A stretch of DNA of 10,089 nt from Methylovulum sp. (GCA_028713595.1 JAQTNZ010000048.1:1-10089); one strand, 5' to 3'; positions 1 to 6,619 are shown, counted from the first letter of the stretch. The notes: a model not told the origin generated them from the sequence alone. Program-made: numbers and translations.

Positions 1-100
1 ATCAGGCTCGAGGCCTCAGGTCGGGTCCGGCTTCTCTTCTTTCCGCTCGGTGATCAGCCGAGGATTCTACCCTTTAACAAGGGTTGAATCGAGATATAAG

Positions 101-172
101 GTCGGGTTAGCGGTAGCGTAACCCGACAGCATCCGATCAGCACAAGTCGGGTTACGCTACCGCTAACCCGAC
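101..172. repeat. Perfect 27-bp inverted repeat (REP-like pair)
   Basis: Arms at 101-127 and 146-172 are exact reverse complements separated by 18 nt. Each arm is itself a near-palindrome: GTCGGGTTA and TAACCCGAC flank a short GCGGTAGCG core. A nested palindrome in an intergenic region is typical of REP/BIME-type repeats, which are often spread by REP-associated transposases. Half of one arm (gtcgggtta) recurs at 7788-7796. The RNA could form a long hairpin, but no T-run follows, so I treat it as a repeat rather than a terminator. Confidence 0.85.
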
Positions 173-231
173 TTACTTATATTATATCTAATTGATAATA
201 AACATAAAAATAATTAACTTAATGGCAATAA
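165..231 (+). repeat. AT-rich intergenic repeat, copy A
   Basis: This starts in the right arm of the REP-like palindrome and continues through attgataataaacataaaaa (191-210) to ttaacttaatggcaataa (214-231). Over 191-229 it matches the reverse complement of 7731-7769 at 36 of 39 positions, including the exact 20-mer. The looser similarity continues to the taacccgac motif on one side. The last 18 bases also occur exactly at 5505-5522. It is a dispersed repeat of unknown type, possibly an extended REP unit or a MITE end. Confidence 0.75.
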
Positions 232-412
232 CCACTACACCATGACGGCCTTCTTCAAACCGCGTCAATCTAATAATTGGATAGTAATATCAAATTATAT
301 CGTTTTATCAAAGATAATAACCGCGATAGCATAGTTTCCAGAGCGATTAAGCCCTGTTTGATAACATTGGCCTGTGTAGAATAAGCGACCAACACGGAAG
401 TTATTGGAGGGT

Positions 413-435
413 GCCTTAATCGGTTTTGATAAGGC
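413..435 (+). promoter_or_regulatory. Possible leader hairpin upstream of operon
   Basis: GCCTTA (413-418) pairs with TAAGGC (430-435), and a TC/GA extension would add two pairs around one bulged A. The stem ends about 15 nt before the GGAGGA ribosome binding site of the first gene. It could influence translation or mRNA stability. The stem is short and may be chance. Confidence 0.2.
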
Positions 436-466
436 GTAAGCTATCAATTGGGAGGAAACACACGCG

Positions 467-1424
467 ATGAAAACCTATCAGCACATCGAGAAAAATTGGA
501 ACATCGAGGCCATTGTCTCGGAACTGCGCCTCTTGCGTAACCAAGCCTTGGAAAGTCGGCAACGCAAAGGCCGACCGCCCAAATTGCCCTCACGCAAAGC
601 CCTAGTGGGTGTCTTGGAAAACCTATCGGCGGCACTGTTCCCCAACCGCTTAGGTTCTGGCGAACTCTCCGATGAGAGCATCGATTATTTTGTCGGCCAT
701 ACCCTAGATGTCGCCTTGCAATCGCTGTTTGAGCAACTGCGGCGCGAATGCCGGTTCAAAGCCGAGCAGCAAGGGCTGTTCGATATTGATTGCAGCCAAC
801 ATGCCGTCATTATCAACCGTGAGTTTGCCGCGCAATTGCCCACCATCCGCGCCTTGCTGGATAGCGACCTGATCGCCGCCTACGAGGGCGATCCGGCGGC
901 GACCAGCTTGGACGAGGTGCTGGTCTGTTATCCGGGCATGACCGCGATCATTTATCACCGCAGCCCATGCCCTGTATCTGAGCGGCTCGCCGCTGGTCGC
1001 CCGCATGATTGCCGAAATCGCCCATTCGGCGACTGGCATCGACATCCACCCGGGCGCGGACATCGGCGCCAGCTTTTTCATCGACCACGGCACTGGCGTG
1101 GTGATTGGCGAAACGGCGGTCATCGGCCAGCATGTCCGCGTGTATCAGGCCGTGACCTTAGGGGCCAAGCGTTTCCCCAAAGATGAAGATGGCGCGTTGG
1201 TCAAAGGCAACGCCCGCCACCCGATAGTCGAAGACGATGTCGTCATCTACGCGGGCGCGACTATTTTGGGGCGTATCACCATCGGCAAAGGCTCTTCCGT
1301 TGGCGGCAACGTCTGGCTAACCCACAGCGTCGCGCCCGGCAGTGTCATTACCCAGTCACAGGCAAAAAACGAACCGCCACCCCAGCAGGCATTGTTAGCG
1401 GCGGCAGTTGCGGCAACGCATTGA
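467..1424 (+). pseudogene. epsC: Serine O-acetyltransferase (EpsC/SrpH type), frameshifted
   Basis: The intact family makes O-acetylserine from serine and acetyl-CoA, the first step of cysteine synthesis in the cytoplasm. The start at 467 follows a strong GGAGGA (451-456). The first frame reads an alpha-helical N-terminal domain and reaches the motif [10 protein letters not shown] at about 956-961, where family similarity stops. It then runs out of frame to 1186. The family sequence resumes in the next frame at 960 ([16 protein letters not shown]) and continues through the left-handed beta-helix hexapeptide domain, with [21 protein letters not shown] and [15 protein letters not shown], to 1424. 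Restoring two bases (CGC-GC-AGCC) would give about 319 residues, the expected length. The presumed catalytic His and Asp both lie after the break. It is either a real mutation, leaving at most a short product restarted at ATG 1005, or a sequencing error. No slippery site for programmed frameshifting is seen. Its place before the encapsulin gene matches known family 2A operons. Confidence 0.85.
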
Positions 1425-1499
1425 CACGGGCGTAATCACTTACCCTTTAAAAAATAAAAAAAACCATTTTGTACCCAACACCACCACAGAGGAAAAACC

Positions 1500-2417
1500 A
1501 TGTCCGATATTCATGAAGCCCATACCGCATTAAGCGATGTCGCCGCGCGTACCCTAGCGAACGCCACCAAAACCGTCCCTATGATGTCCACCATCACGCC
1601 ACGATGGTTAGTGCATTTGCTGCAATGGGTTCCGGTTGAGGCGGGTATTTACCGCGTCAACAAAGTCAAAAATGAAACCGGTATCGCGGTCGATTGCTCC
1701 AATTTAGACGAGCGCGTCTTGCCACAAACCTTTGTCGATTATGAGGCCTGGGGCCGCGAGTACCGCTTAGGGGCGGTCAATAGCGTCGTGGACATCCACA
1801 CCCGCGTCTCCGATTTGTACAGCAGCCCGCATAACCAAATCCAAGAACAGTTGCGCCTGACCATAGAAACCATCAAAGAGCGGCAAGAAAGCGAATTGAT
1901 TAACAATAGCGAATACGGCTTGCTGAATAATGTCGCCGATAGCCATAAGGTGCAAACCCGTAACGGCTCACCGACACCCGATGATTTGGATGAGTTGCTG
2001 ACCAAGGTCTGGAAACATCCGGCGTTTTTCTTGGCGCATCCGCAGGCCATCGCCGCCTTTGGCCGCGAGTGTACCCGCCGGGGCGTACCACCACCAACCG
2101 TGACTTTGTTTGGTTCGCCGTTCCTAACTTGGCGCGGCGTGCCGCTGATCCCGTCCGACAAGGTCAGGATCGTCAACGGCAAAACCAATATCTTGCTGCT
2201 GCGCACCGGGGAAAGCCGCCAAGGCGTGGTGGGGCTGTATCAGCCTAATCTGAGCGGCGAGCAAAGCATGGGGCTATCGGTGCGGTTTATGGGCATTAAC
2301 CATAAGGCGATTGCCTCTTACCTGATTTCCCTTTACTGCACCTTGGCGGTGTTGACCGACGATGCCTTGGCGGTGCTTGAGAATGTCGCCGTGGACAACT
2401 ACTATGACTACAAGTGA
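1500..2417 (+). CDS. srpI: Family 2A encapsulin shell protein (SrpI type)
   Basis: This 305-residue protein matches the family 2A encapsulins, HK97-fold shell proteins that self-assemble into an icosahedral nanocompartment in the cytoplasm. The family includes SrpI of Synechococcus and major membrane protein I of Mycobacterium leprae. Recognisable stretches include TITPRWLVHLLQWVPVEAG (about residues 31-49), the segment around residues 100-130 with HNQIQEQLRLTIE, and the AFGRECTRRGVPPPTVTLFG region with SPFLTWRGVPLIPSDKVRI (about residues 185-225). There is no added cyclic-nucleotide-binding domain, which separates 2A from 2B. A good AGAGGA (1488-1493) precedes ATG 1500. The C-terminus (DNYYDYK) overlaps the start of the cargo gene by 14 nt. 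The acetyltransferase upstream and the desulfurase downstream form the classic neighbourhood. In cyanobacteria this shell gene responds to sulfur starvation; regulation here is not visible. Confidence 0.93.
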   Translation: MSDIHEAHTALSDVAARTLANATKTVPMMSTITPRWLVHLLQWVPVEAGIYRVNKVKNETGIAVDCSNLDERVLPQTFVDYEAWGREYRLGAVNSVVDIHTRVSDLYSSPHNQIQEQLRLTIETIKERQESELINNSEYGLLNNVADSHKVQTRNGSPTPDDLDELLTKVWKHPAFFLAHPQAIAAFGRECTRRGVPPPTVTLFGSPFLTWRGVPLIPSDKVRIVNGKTNILLLRTGESRQGVVGLYQPNLSGEQSMGLSVRFMGINHKAIASYLISLYCTLAVLTDDALAVLENVAVDNYYDYK

Positions 2418-4053
2418 TTTTAAGCCACAGCTAGACGCTGTGCCGGACAGCACCAACAGCTTTGCCGCCGATTTTTCGCTGGCGCAATTGGAGCGGCTGG
2501 CCAACGAGCTGTTTTCGGCCTTGCCTAACGCGGGTAACGATGTGGTCGGCTTTGCCCACCAACAACTGGACGCACACGCCAGCGCACACCCTAAAGCCGT
2601 AACCTGCGCCAACCGCTTGGCGGCGTTGGCCAGCCAAGCCGAACAGGTGGCGACAGCGGCCTTACCAACGGGCGGGGTGGACTTGTCGCAACTGCTGGCG
2701 GGCTTTGCCCAGCCCACCGTGCAGTTACCGACACCCAGCCTAGCGGCCCCGTCATTTTATTTCCTTGACGAACTGGCCCCGTTCGCACAGGCCTTACAGC
2801 CCACATCGGCAATCCCCAGCCACCCGCCCGCGTTTGATGTCGGGGCGGTGCGCCGTGATTTTCCGATCTTGCAAGAGCGCGTCAATGGGCGGCCTTTGAT
2901 CTGGTTGGACAATGCCGCCACGACCCAAAAGCCGCAAACCGTCATTGATCGGTTGGCGTACTTTTACCGGCACGAAAATTCCAATATCCACCGTGCCGCG
3001 CATGAACTGGCGGCCCGTGCCACCGACGCTTACGAAGATGCCCTCACTCAGGTCGCCCACTTTCTCGGTGCGCCCTCCAGTTCGGAGATTGTCTTTGTGC
3101 GCGGGGCCACCGAGGGCATTAATCTGGTCGCGCAATCGTGGGGTCGCCAGCATATCGGCAAAGAGGATGAAATTGTCATCACTTGGCTGGAACATCACGC
3201 CAATATTGTGCCTTGGCAGCAATTATGCGCGGCGACCGGGGCTAAATTGCGCGTGGCCCCCGTTGATGACAACGGCCAAGTGGTGCTGGAAGCGTATGAG
3301 AAACTGCTCAACTCCCGCACCCGCCTGGTCGCCTTTATGCAAGTGTCCAATGCTTTGGGTACGGTGACACCGGCGCGGGAGATGGTGGCGCTGGCGCATC
3401 GCCACGGGGCGCGGGTGCTGGTGGACGGGGCGCAATCGGTGTCACATTTGCGCGTTGACGTTAAGGCCTTGGATTGTGATTGGTTCGTGTTTTCCGGGCA
3501 TAAAATCTTCGGGCCCACGGGTATTGGCGTTGTTTATGGCAAACGTGACTTGCTCGATGCCACCCAGCCTTGGCAAGGCGGCGGCAACATGATTGAAGAC
3601 GTGACCTTTGAACATACCCGCTACCATCAAGCCCCAGCACGGTTTGAGGCGGGTACGGGCAATATCGCCGATGCCGTGGGTTTAGGCGCGGCGTTGGCAT
3701 ACATAGAAAAACTGGGTATAGACAACATTAACCGCTACGAGCATGAGCTGCTGGTGTATGCCAACCAACACCTAAGCACGATACCCGGCTTGCGCCTAAT
3801 CGGCACCGCCCCCGACAAAGCCAGCGTGTTGTCTTTTGTCCTCAGCGGCTTTACCACCGAAGCGGTCGGTGTCGCCCTCAATAAGGAAGGCATCGCGGTG
3901 CGCTCCGGCCATCACTGCGCCCAACCGATCTTGCGCCGCTTTGGCGTGGAAAGCACGGTACGGCCTTCGCTGGCGTTTTATAACACCCGCGAAGAAATTG
4001 ACGTGCTGGTGGCGACCTTACGGCAACTGCAACGTGGTGGCACAGGACGTTAA
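2404..4053 (+). CDS. Cysteine desulfurase, family 2A encapsulin cargo
   Basis: This is a PLP-dependent enzyme that converts cysteine to alanine and leaves a persulfide on its active-site Cys. Starting at ATG 2404 gives 549 residues. About residues 144-549 are a complete SufS-type (class II) desulfurase: FDVGAVRRDFPIL, WLDNAATTQKP, EHH at 263-265, VDGAQ with D341, PLP-binding lysine K367 in SGHK, catalytic C505 in RSGHHCAQP, and R520 in RPSLAFYNT. The first 143 or so residues are rich in Ala, Pro and Gln and are probably mostly disordered. They hold LAQLERLANELF (26-37) and a hydrophobic YFLDELAPFAQAL stretch (119-131). This fits the N-terminal cargo-loading domain that targets such enzymes into family 2A shells. 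ATG 2404 overlaps the shell stop codon by 14 nt. In-frame ATGs at 2362 and 2383 lie further inside the shell gene and would add 14 or 7 unlikely residues. No clear ribosome binding site is seen, which suits translational coupling. Confidence 0.93.
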   Translation: MTTSDFKPQLDAVPDSTNSFAADFSLAQLERLANELFSALPNAGNDVVGFAHQQLDAHASAHPKAVTCANRLAALASQAEQVATAALPTGGVDLSQLLAGFAQPTVQLPTPSLAAPSFYFLDELAPFAQALQPTSAIPSHPPAFDVGAVRRDFPILQERVNGRPLIWLDNAATTQKPQTVIDRLAYFYRHENSNIHRAAHELAARATDAYEDALTQVAHFLGAPSSSEIVFVRGATEGINLVAQSWGRQHIGKEDEIVITWLEHHANIVPWQQLCAATGAKLRVAPVDDNGQVVLEAYEKLLNSRTRLVAFMQVSNALGTVTPAREMVALAHRHGARVLVDGAQSVSHLRVDVKALDCDWFVFSGHKIFGPTGIGVVYGKRDLLDATQPWQGGGNMIEDVTFEHTRYHQAPARFEAGTGNIADAVGLGAALAYIEKLGIDNINRYEHELLVYANQHLSTIPGLRLIGTAPDKASVLSFVLSGFTTEAVGVALNKEGIAVRSGHHCAQPILRRFGVESTVRPSLAFYNTREEIDVLVATLRQLQRGGTGR

Positions 4054-4071
4054 GGGTTATAGCAAGAAACC

Positions 4072-4093
4072 GCTTGCCCCGTCAGGGGCAAGC
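4072..4093 (+). terminator. GC-rich hairpin after the encapsulin operon
   Basis: A perfect 9-bp stem (GCTTGCCCC / GGGGCAAGC) closes a GTCA loop 18 nt after the desulfurase stop. No T-run follows (taacacaata), so it is not a canonical intrinsic terminator. It could be a weak terminator, an mRNA 3'-end protector, or an attenuator ahead of the response regulator gene. Confidence 0.45.
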
Positions 4094-4138
4094 TAACACA
4101 ATAGCGGGAATCCATAGCCTTTGCCCAACCTTGTGAGC

Positions 4139-4795
4139 ATGACCCCCATCATCCGTATCTTATTAGTGGACGACCATGCCATCGTCCGTGCCGGCTATCG
4201 CACCTTGCTGGCGAAACAAAGCGGTCTGCAAGTCGTGGCCGAAGCCGCCGATGGCAACCAAGCCTACCAACTCTTTAAAGACCACCAGCCCGATGTGGTC
4301 ATCACCGATCTTTCCCTGCCCGGTATCAGCGGCTTGGAAGTGATTGCCCGGATCAAACAGCGCGACCCCAAAGCGAAAATACTGGTGTTCAGTATGCACC
4401 TAGAGCCTAGCTTTGCCGTACAGGCCACCCGTGCCGGTGCCTTGGGCTATATCACCAAAAGCAGCCCGCCGGAGCTGTTGCTGCGAGCCATCCACGAAGT
4501 CCATGCCGGTCGCCTCAGCTTAAGCCCCGACATTGCCCAAGCTTTGGCCTTGGCGCAACTGGGCAACGAGGGCATGGCGCTGGATACCTTGACGGTGCGC
4601 GAATTTGAAATCCTACGCCTGTTGGTCGAAGGCCACAGCAGCGAAACCATCGCCCAGAGCCTCAACATCAGCGCCAAAACCGTCTGCAACAGCCATTATC
4701 TGATTAAGCGCAAGCTGGGCGTGACCAGTGACATAGAACTGACCCGACTGGCGATACGCTTAAATATCGTCAGCTTGTTGGCGGTGGGCAATTAA
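4139..4795 (+). CDS. NarL/FixJ-family response regulator
   Basis: This is a two-component transcription factor: a receiver domain, phosphorylated by a sensor kinase, controls DNA binding by a LuxR-type helix-turn-helix. With the start at ATG 4139 it has 218 residues. Receiver domain: acidic pair D11/D12 (ILLVDDHAIVRAG), phosphoacceptor D57 in VVITDLSLPGISG, S85, and K107 in GYITKSS. The GerE/LuxR domain spans about residues 148-207, with LTVREFEILRLLVEGHSSETIA and then LNISAKTV. The layout resembles GacA/UvrY or NarL, but the target is not evident. TTG 4121 and GTG 4133 are in-frame alternatives; ATG 4139 places the receiver at the usual distance from the N-terminus. No histidine kinase lies in the window, so it is an orphan here. 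It lies 85 nt after the desulfurase and could be co-transcribed if the hairpin at 4072 is leaky. Its 3' end overlaps the minus-strand paiB-like gene by 26 nt. Confidence 0.9.
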   Translation: MTPIIRILLVDDHAIVRAGYRTLLAKQSGLQVVAEAADGNQAYQLFKDHQPDVVITDLSLPGISGLEVIARIKQRDPKAKILVFSMHLEPSFAVQATRAGALGYITKSSPPELLLRAIHEVHAGRLSLSPDIAQALALAQLGNEGMALDTLTVREFEILRLLVEGHSSETIAQSLNISAKTVCNSHYLIKRKLGVTSDIELTRLAIRLNIVSLLAVGN

Positions 4796-5414
4796 CCCCC
4801 GCCTCAACCCACGCCGCCATTTCCGCCTGCCCGTTGGCCTGCAAACCGGCAACGACACTGGCCTGATTGCACGGCGGTTGGTTTTGGCTGACTTTCCACT
4901 TGCCCACCAAGCGCGTGATTTGCAATTCAATACCCACAATCGCCCCCATCAGCCTTTCCGTAAAATCGGCAGGCGCATCAGCCACCGCCCACGGCTTGGC
5001 AAAATGAACCTCGTTATGGTCAGTCAACGCTTCCAGTTGGGCGCGTAGCCAACCGGCATCGTCAACCGCCCGCAAATGGCCGTAAGCATGGACGACCGCA
5101 TAATTCCAGGTCGGCACGACCTTCCCCGTTTCCGGCTTGGTCGCATACCAAGACGGGCTAATGTACGCATCCGGGCCGTGGAAAATCGCCAGCACTTCCT
5201 GTTCTGGCGACACATCGGCCCATAAGGGATTGGCACGGGCGACATGGCCGCGCAAGCAACCGAATGGCAATGGCTCATCGGCAAGGTGCAAGGGGATGTG
5301 GTTGGCGTTAAGGCCATCGCTATCTAACGTCACCAACGTAGCCAAAGGCCGCTGGCGCATCAGCTCGTGCATGACGGCGACACTGGGTTGTACAAAGTGG
5401 GCGGGTTGGTACAT
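4770..5414 (-). CDS. paiB: PaiB-family FMN-binding split-barrel protein
   Basis: This 214-residue protein has the length and signature motifs of PaiB, annotated as an FMN-binding negative transcriptional regulator. The founding member in Bacillus subtilis is a repressor of sporulation and degradative-enzyme genes; in Proteobacteria the real role is uncertain and it may be a flavin-dependent oxidoreductase-like protein. Visible signatures are MYQPAHF at the start, PLATLVT (23-29), ANHIPLHL (37-44), RGHVARANPLW (55-65), YISPSWYATK followed by VVPTWNY (84-105), HAYG (109-112) and GKWKVSQNQP (171-180). It is transcribed toward the response regulator and overlaps its last 26 nt. Upstream on its own strand there is no strong ribosome binding site. 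The partner acetyltransferase PaiA is not present in the window. Confidence 0.92.
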   Translation of the reverse strand: MYQPAHFVQPSVAVMHELMRQRPLATLVTLDSDGLNANHIPLHLADEPLPFGCLRGHVARANPLWADVSPEQEVLAIFHGPDAYISPSWYATKPETGKVVPTWNYAVVHAYGHLRAVDDAGWLRAQLEALTDHNEVHFAKPWAVADAPADFTERLMGAIVGIELQITRLVGKWKVSQNQPPCNQASVVAGLQANGQAEMAAWVEAGVNCPPPTS

Positions 5415-5504
5415 AAAGGCTTAAGCTTACCGAAGTTAAAAAACTCGTATCATCATGTTTTTCCGGTTAGGCCGCAAGCAAACGGACTCATTTTTAAAAA
5501 ATCC

Positions 5505-5522
5505 TTAACTTAATGGCAATAA
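5505..5522 (+). repeat. Short dispersed repeat, copy B
   Basis: The 18-mer ttaacttaatggcaataa is identical to 214-231 and is preceded, as there, by an A-rich tract. It ends exactly where the TA-flanked MITE begins, so the MITE may have inserted at the edge of an older copy of this repeat. Confidence 0.6.
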
Positions 5523-5524
5523 TA

Positions 5525-5749
5525 AGTAGGTGTGCATAAATTTTTTAAAATTTTTAGGAAGAAGCCGTCATTCCGGCAGGGATTGCCGGAATCCAGATTA
5601 CAGGGATGTACACCCGTACAGATTGCCCTCCATGGCGCATGGATTCCGGCAATCCCTGCCGGAATGACGATGCTTCTTTAATTTTGCAGTAAAAATACAG
5701 GGCGTTAGTCCTGCAAAAAATTTTGTTAAAAAAATTTTGCACACCTACT
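5525..5749. mobile_element. MITE-like element with TA target duplication
   Basis: The 225-bp non-coding element has terminal inverted repeats that begin AGTAGGTGTGCA on the left and end TGCACACCTACT on the right. AT-rich tracts (ataaattttttaaaattttt and its counterpart) extend the similarity inwards. TA dinucleotides flank both ends (5523-5524 and 5750-5751), the target duplication expected of IS630/Tc1-mariner transposases. There is no coding capacity, so a transposase elsewhere would have to move it. The centre holds a long perfect palindrome (5566-5669). The element and its flanks account for most of the gene-free stretch 5415-5818; the remaining 67 bp to the next gene show no clear signal. 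Confidence 0.75.
5566..5669. repeat. 30-bp perfect inverted repeat inside the MITE
   Basis: Arms 5566-5595 and 5640-5669 are exact reverse complements (cgtcattccggcagggattg at the left start), and pairing continues outward (gaagaagc) past a 2-nt gap. Within each arm TTCCGGCA and TGCCGGAA-like halves add further self-complementarity. The 44-nt centre has its own small stem, TGTAC/GTACA (5607-5620). The sequence is of the 'GTCATTCCGGCAGGGATTGCC' type common as dispersed intergenic palindromes in Proteobacteria; I recall this class but cannot search for it. Confidence 0.85.
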
Positions 5750-5818
5750 TAGACTGACCCTGAGAATTTATGAGAAGATGCTTTCTTATCCATCTTTCCA
5801 AAACCCACCACCAAGACC

Positions 5819-6619
5819 ATGCCCCTAACCCCCACCACCTTAATCAAAGCCCGTTTGACAGAGCTGGCCGCCCAGCATCACATCAAAATTATCTATGCCT
5901 GTGAATCGGGCAGCCGGGCTTGGGGTTTCCCGTCACCGGACAGCGATTATGATGTGCGCTTTATCTATGCCCGGCCTTGGGCTGGGTATTTGTCCTTGGC
6001 GGAAGGGCGTGATGTCATTGATTTGCCGCTGGAAGACAGCGCGGCGGGGGTGCTGGACATAGGCGGCTGGGACGTGCGCAAAACCTTGCGGCTGGCGGGC
6101 AAGTCAAATCCGGTGATTTGGGAATGGCTGCAATCGCCGATGGTATACCAGCCTTTGGCAGCGGCAGAGCTACAGGCCTTAAACGCCCGCTTGGCGCCGT
6201 TTTATTCGCCGATTGCCGCTTGCCACCATTACCTGTCCTTATGCCGTGGCACTATGACGCGGGAGTTACAGGATTCCACGGTCAAGATCAAAAAGTATTT
6301 CTATATGCTCCGGCCTTTGCTGGCCGCCGCCTGGATTGAACGCCACCACAGCGTCCCACCTATCGGCTTGGCCCCGCTGTTGGCCTTGCTGGACGGGCAA
6401 ACCCAGATCACCGCCAGCATTGACGAATTGCTGGCCCGCAAACAACACACCGATGAAGCCATCCCCATCCCACGCCTGGCCGTGCTGGACGGCTTTTTGG
6501 TCAGCGAACTCACCCGTTTACAGGCGGCGGCCAAAACATTGCCCACGGCCTACGGTGATCCGGCGCAGCTGGATAGCCTGTTCAGGCAGTTGATTGGCGC
6601 ACCCGACCCCGCCTTATGA
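5819..6619 (+). CDS. RlaP-family nucleotidyltransferase, short form
   Basis: This 266-residue protein belongs to the DNA polymerase beta-type nucleotidyltransferase superfamily, RlaP family (PF10127). The N-terminal catalytic motif GSRAWGFPSPDSDYDVRFIY (31-50) has the G-S pair and the metal-binding D43 and D45. Family features follow: VLDIGGWDVRKTLRLAGKSN (78-97), VIWEWLQSPMVY (99-110) and KIKKYFYMLRPLLAAAWIE (156-174). RlaP proteins have been linked by gene neighbourhood to RNA ligases and RNA repair, but their reaction is not well established. The start at 5819 has only a weak purine-rich stretch (ccaagacc) before it. The stop codon overlaps the start of a second, related gene (ATGA), so the two are almost certainly co-expressed. 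Confidence 0.87.
   Translation: MPLTPTTLIKARLTELAAQHHIKIIYACESGSRAWGFPSPDSDYDVRFIYARPWAGYLSLAEGRDVIDLPLEDSAAGVLDIGGWDVRKTLRLAGKSNPVIWEWLQSPMVYQPLAAAELQALNARLAPFYSPIAACHHYLSLCRGTMTRELQDSTVKIKKYFYMLRPLLAAAWIERHHSVPPIGLAPLLALLDGQTQITASIDELLARKQHTDEAIPIPRLAVLDGFLVSELTRLQAAAKTLPTAYGDPAQLDSLFRQLIGAPDPAL

Larger units (their letters stand above)
1..466. other. Gene-free left edge and leader of the encapsulin operon
   Basis: No convincing gene is seen here. Bases 1-87 are open in frame 1 and 2-120 in frame 2, so a gene could end here from the left, but neither peptide is recognisable. A weak hairpin (accct/agggt, around 69-84) lies just before a perfect REP-like inverted repeat (101-172) and an AT-rich repeat (to 231). 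The stretch from 232 to 466 is AT-rich and most likely holds the promoter of the downstream operon. The TAGAAT at 377-382, preceded by TG, could be an extended -10 box, but no good -35 is spaced correctly, so I do not call a promoter. Confidence 0.5.

Noticed and set aside
101..172. Inverted repeat as an intrinsic terminator
   Set aside because: The stem is long but not followed by a T-run, and the same unit recurs elsewhere, which fits a REP-like repeat better.
358..382. Promoter TTGATA ... TAGAAT before the encapsulin operon
   Set aside because: The spacing between the two boxes is only 13 nt, too short for a sigma-70 promoter.
950..970. Programmed ribosomal frameshift in the acetyltransferase gene
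   Set aside because: No slippery heptamer or run and no obvious stimulatory structure at the junction; a 2-nt loss from a GC repeat or a sequencing error explains it better.
704..1123. Long minus-strand open frames opposite the acetyltransferase (also 1739-2206, 2794-3222 and others opposite the shell and desulfurase genes)
   Set aside because: They lie antisense to clearly recognised coding sequence, have no recognisable protein features, and are expected by chance in moderately GC-rich genes.
5525..5749. MITE region as a CRISPR array or small RNA gene
   Set aside because: There is one inverted repeat pair, not regularly spaced direct repeats, and the terminal repeats with TA duplications fit a transposable element.
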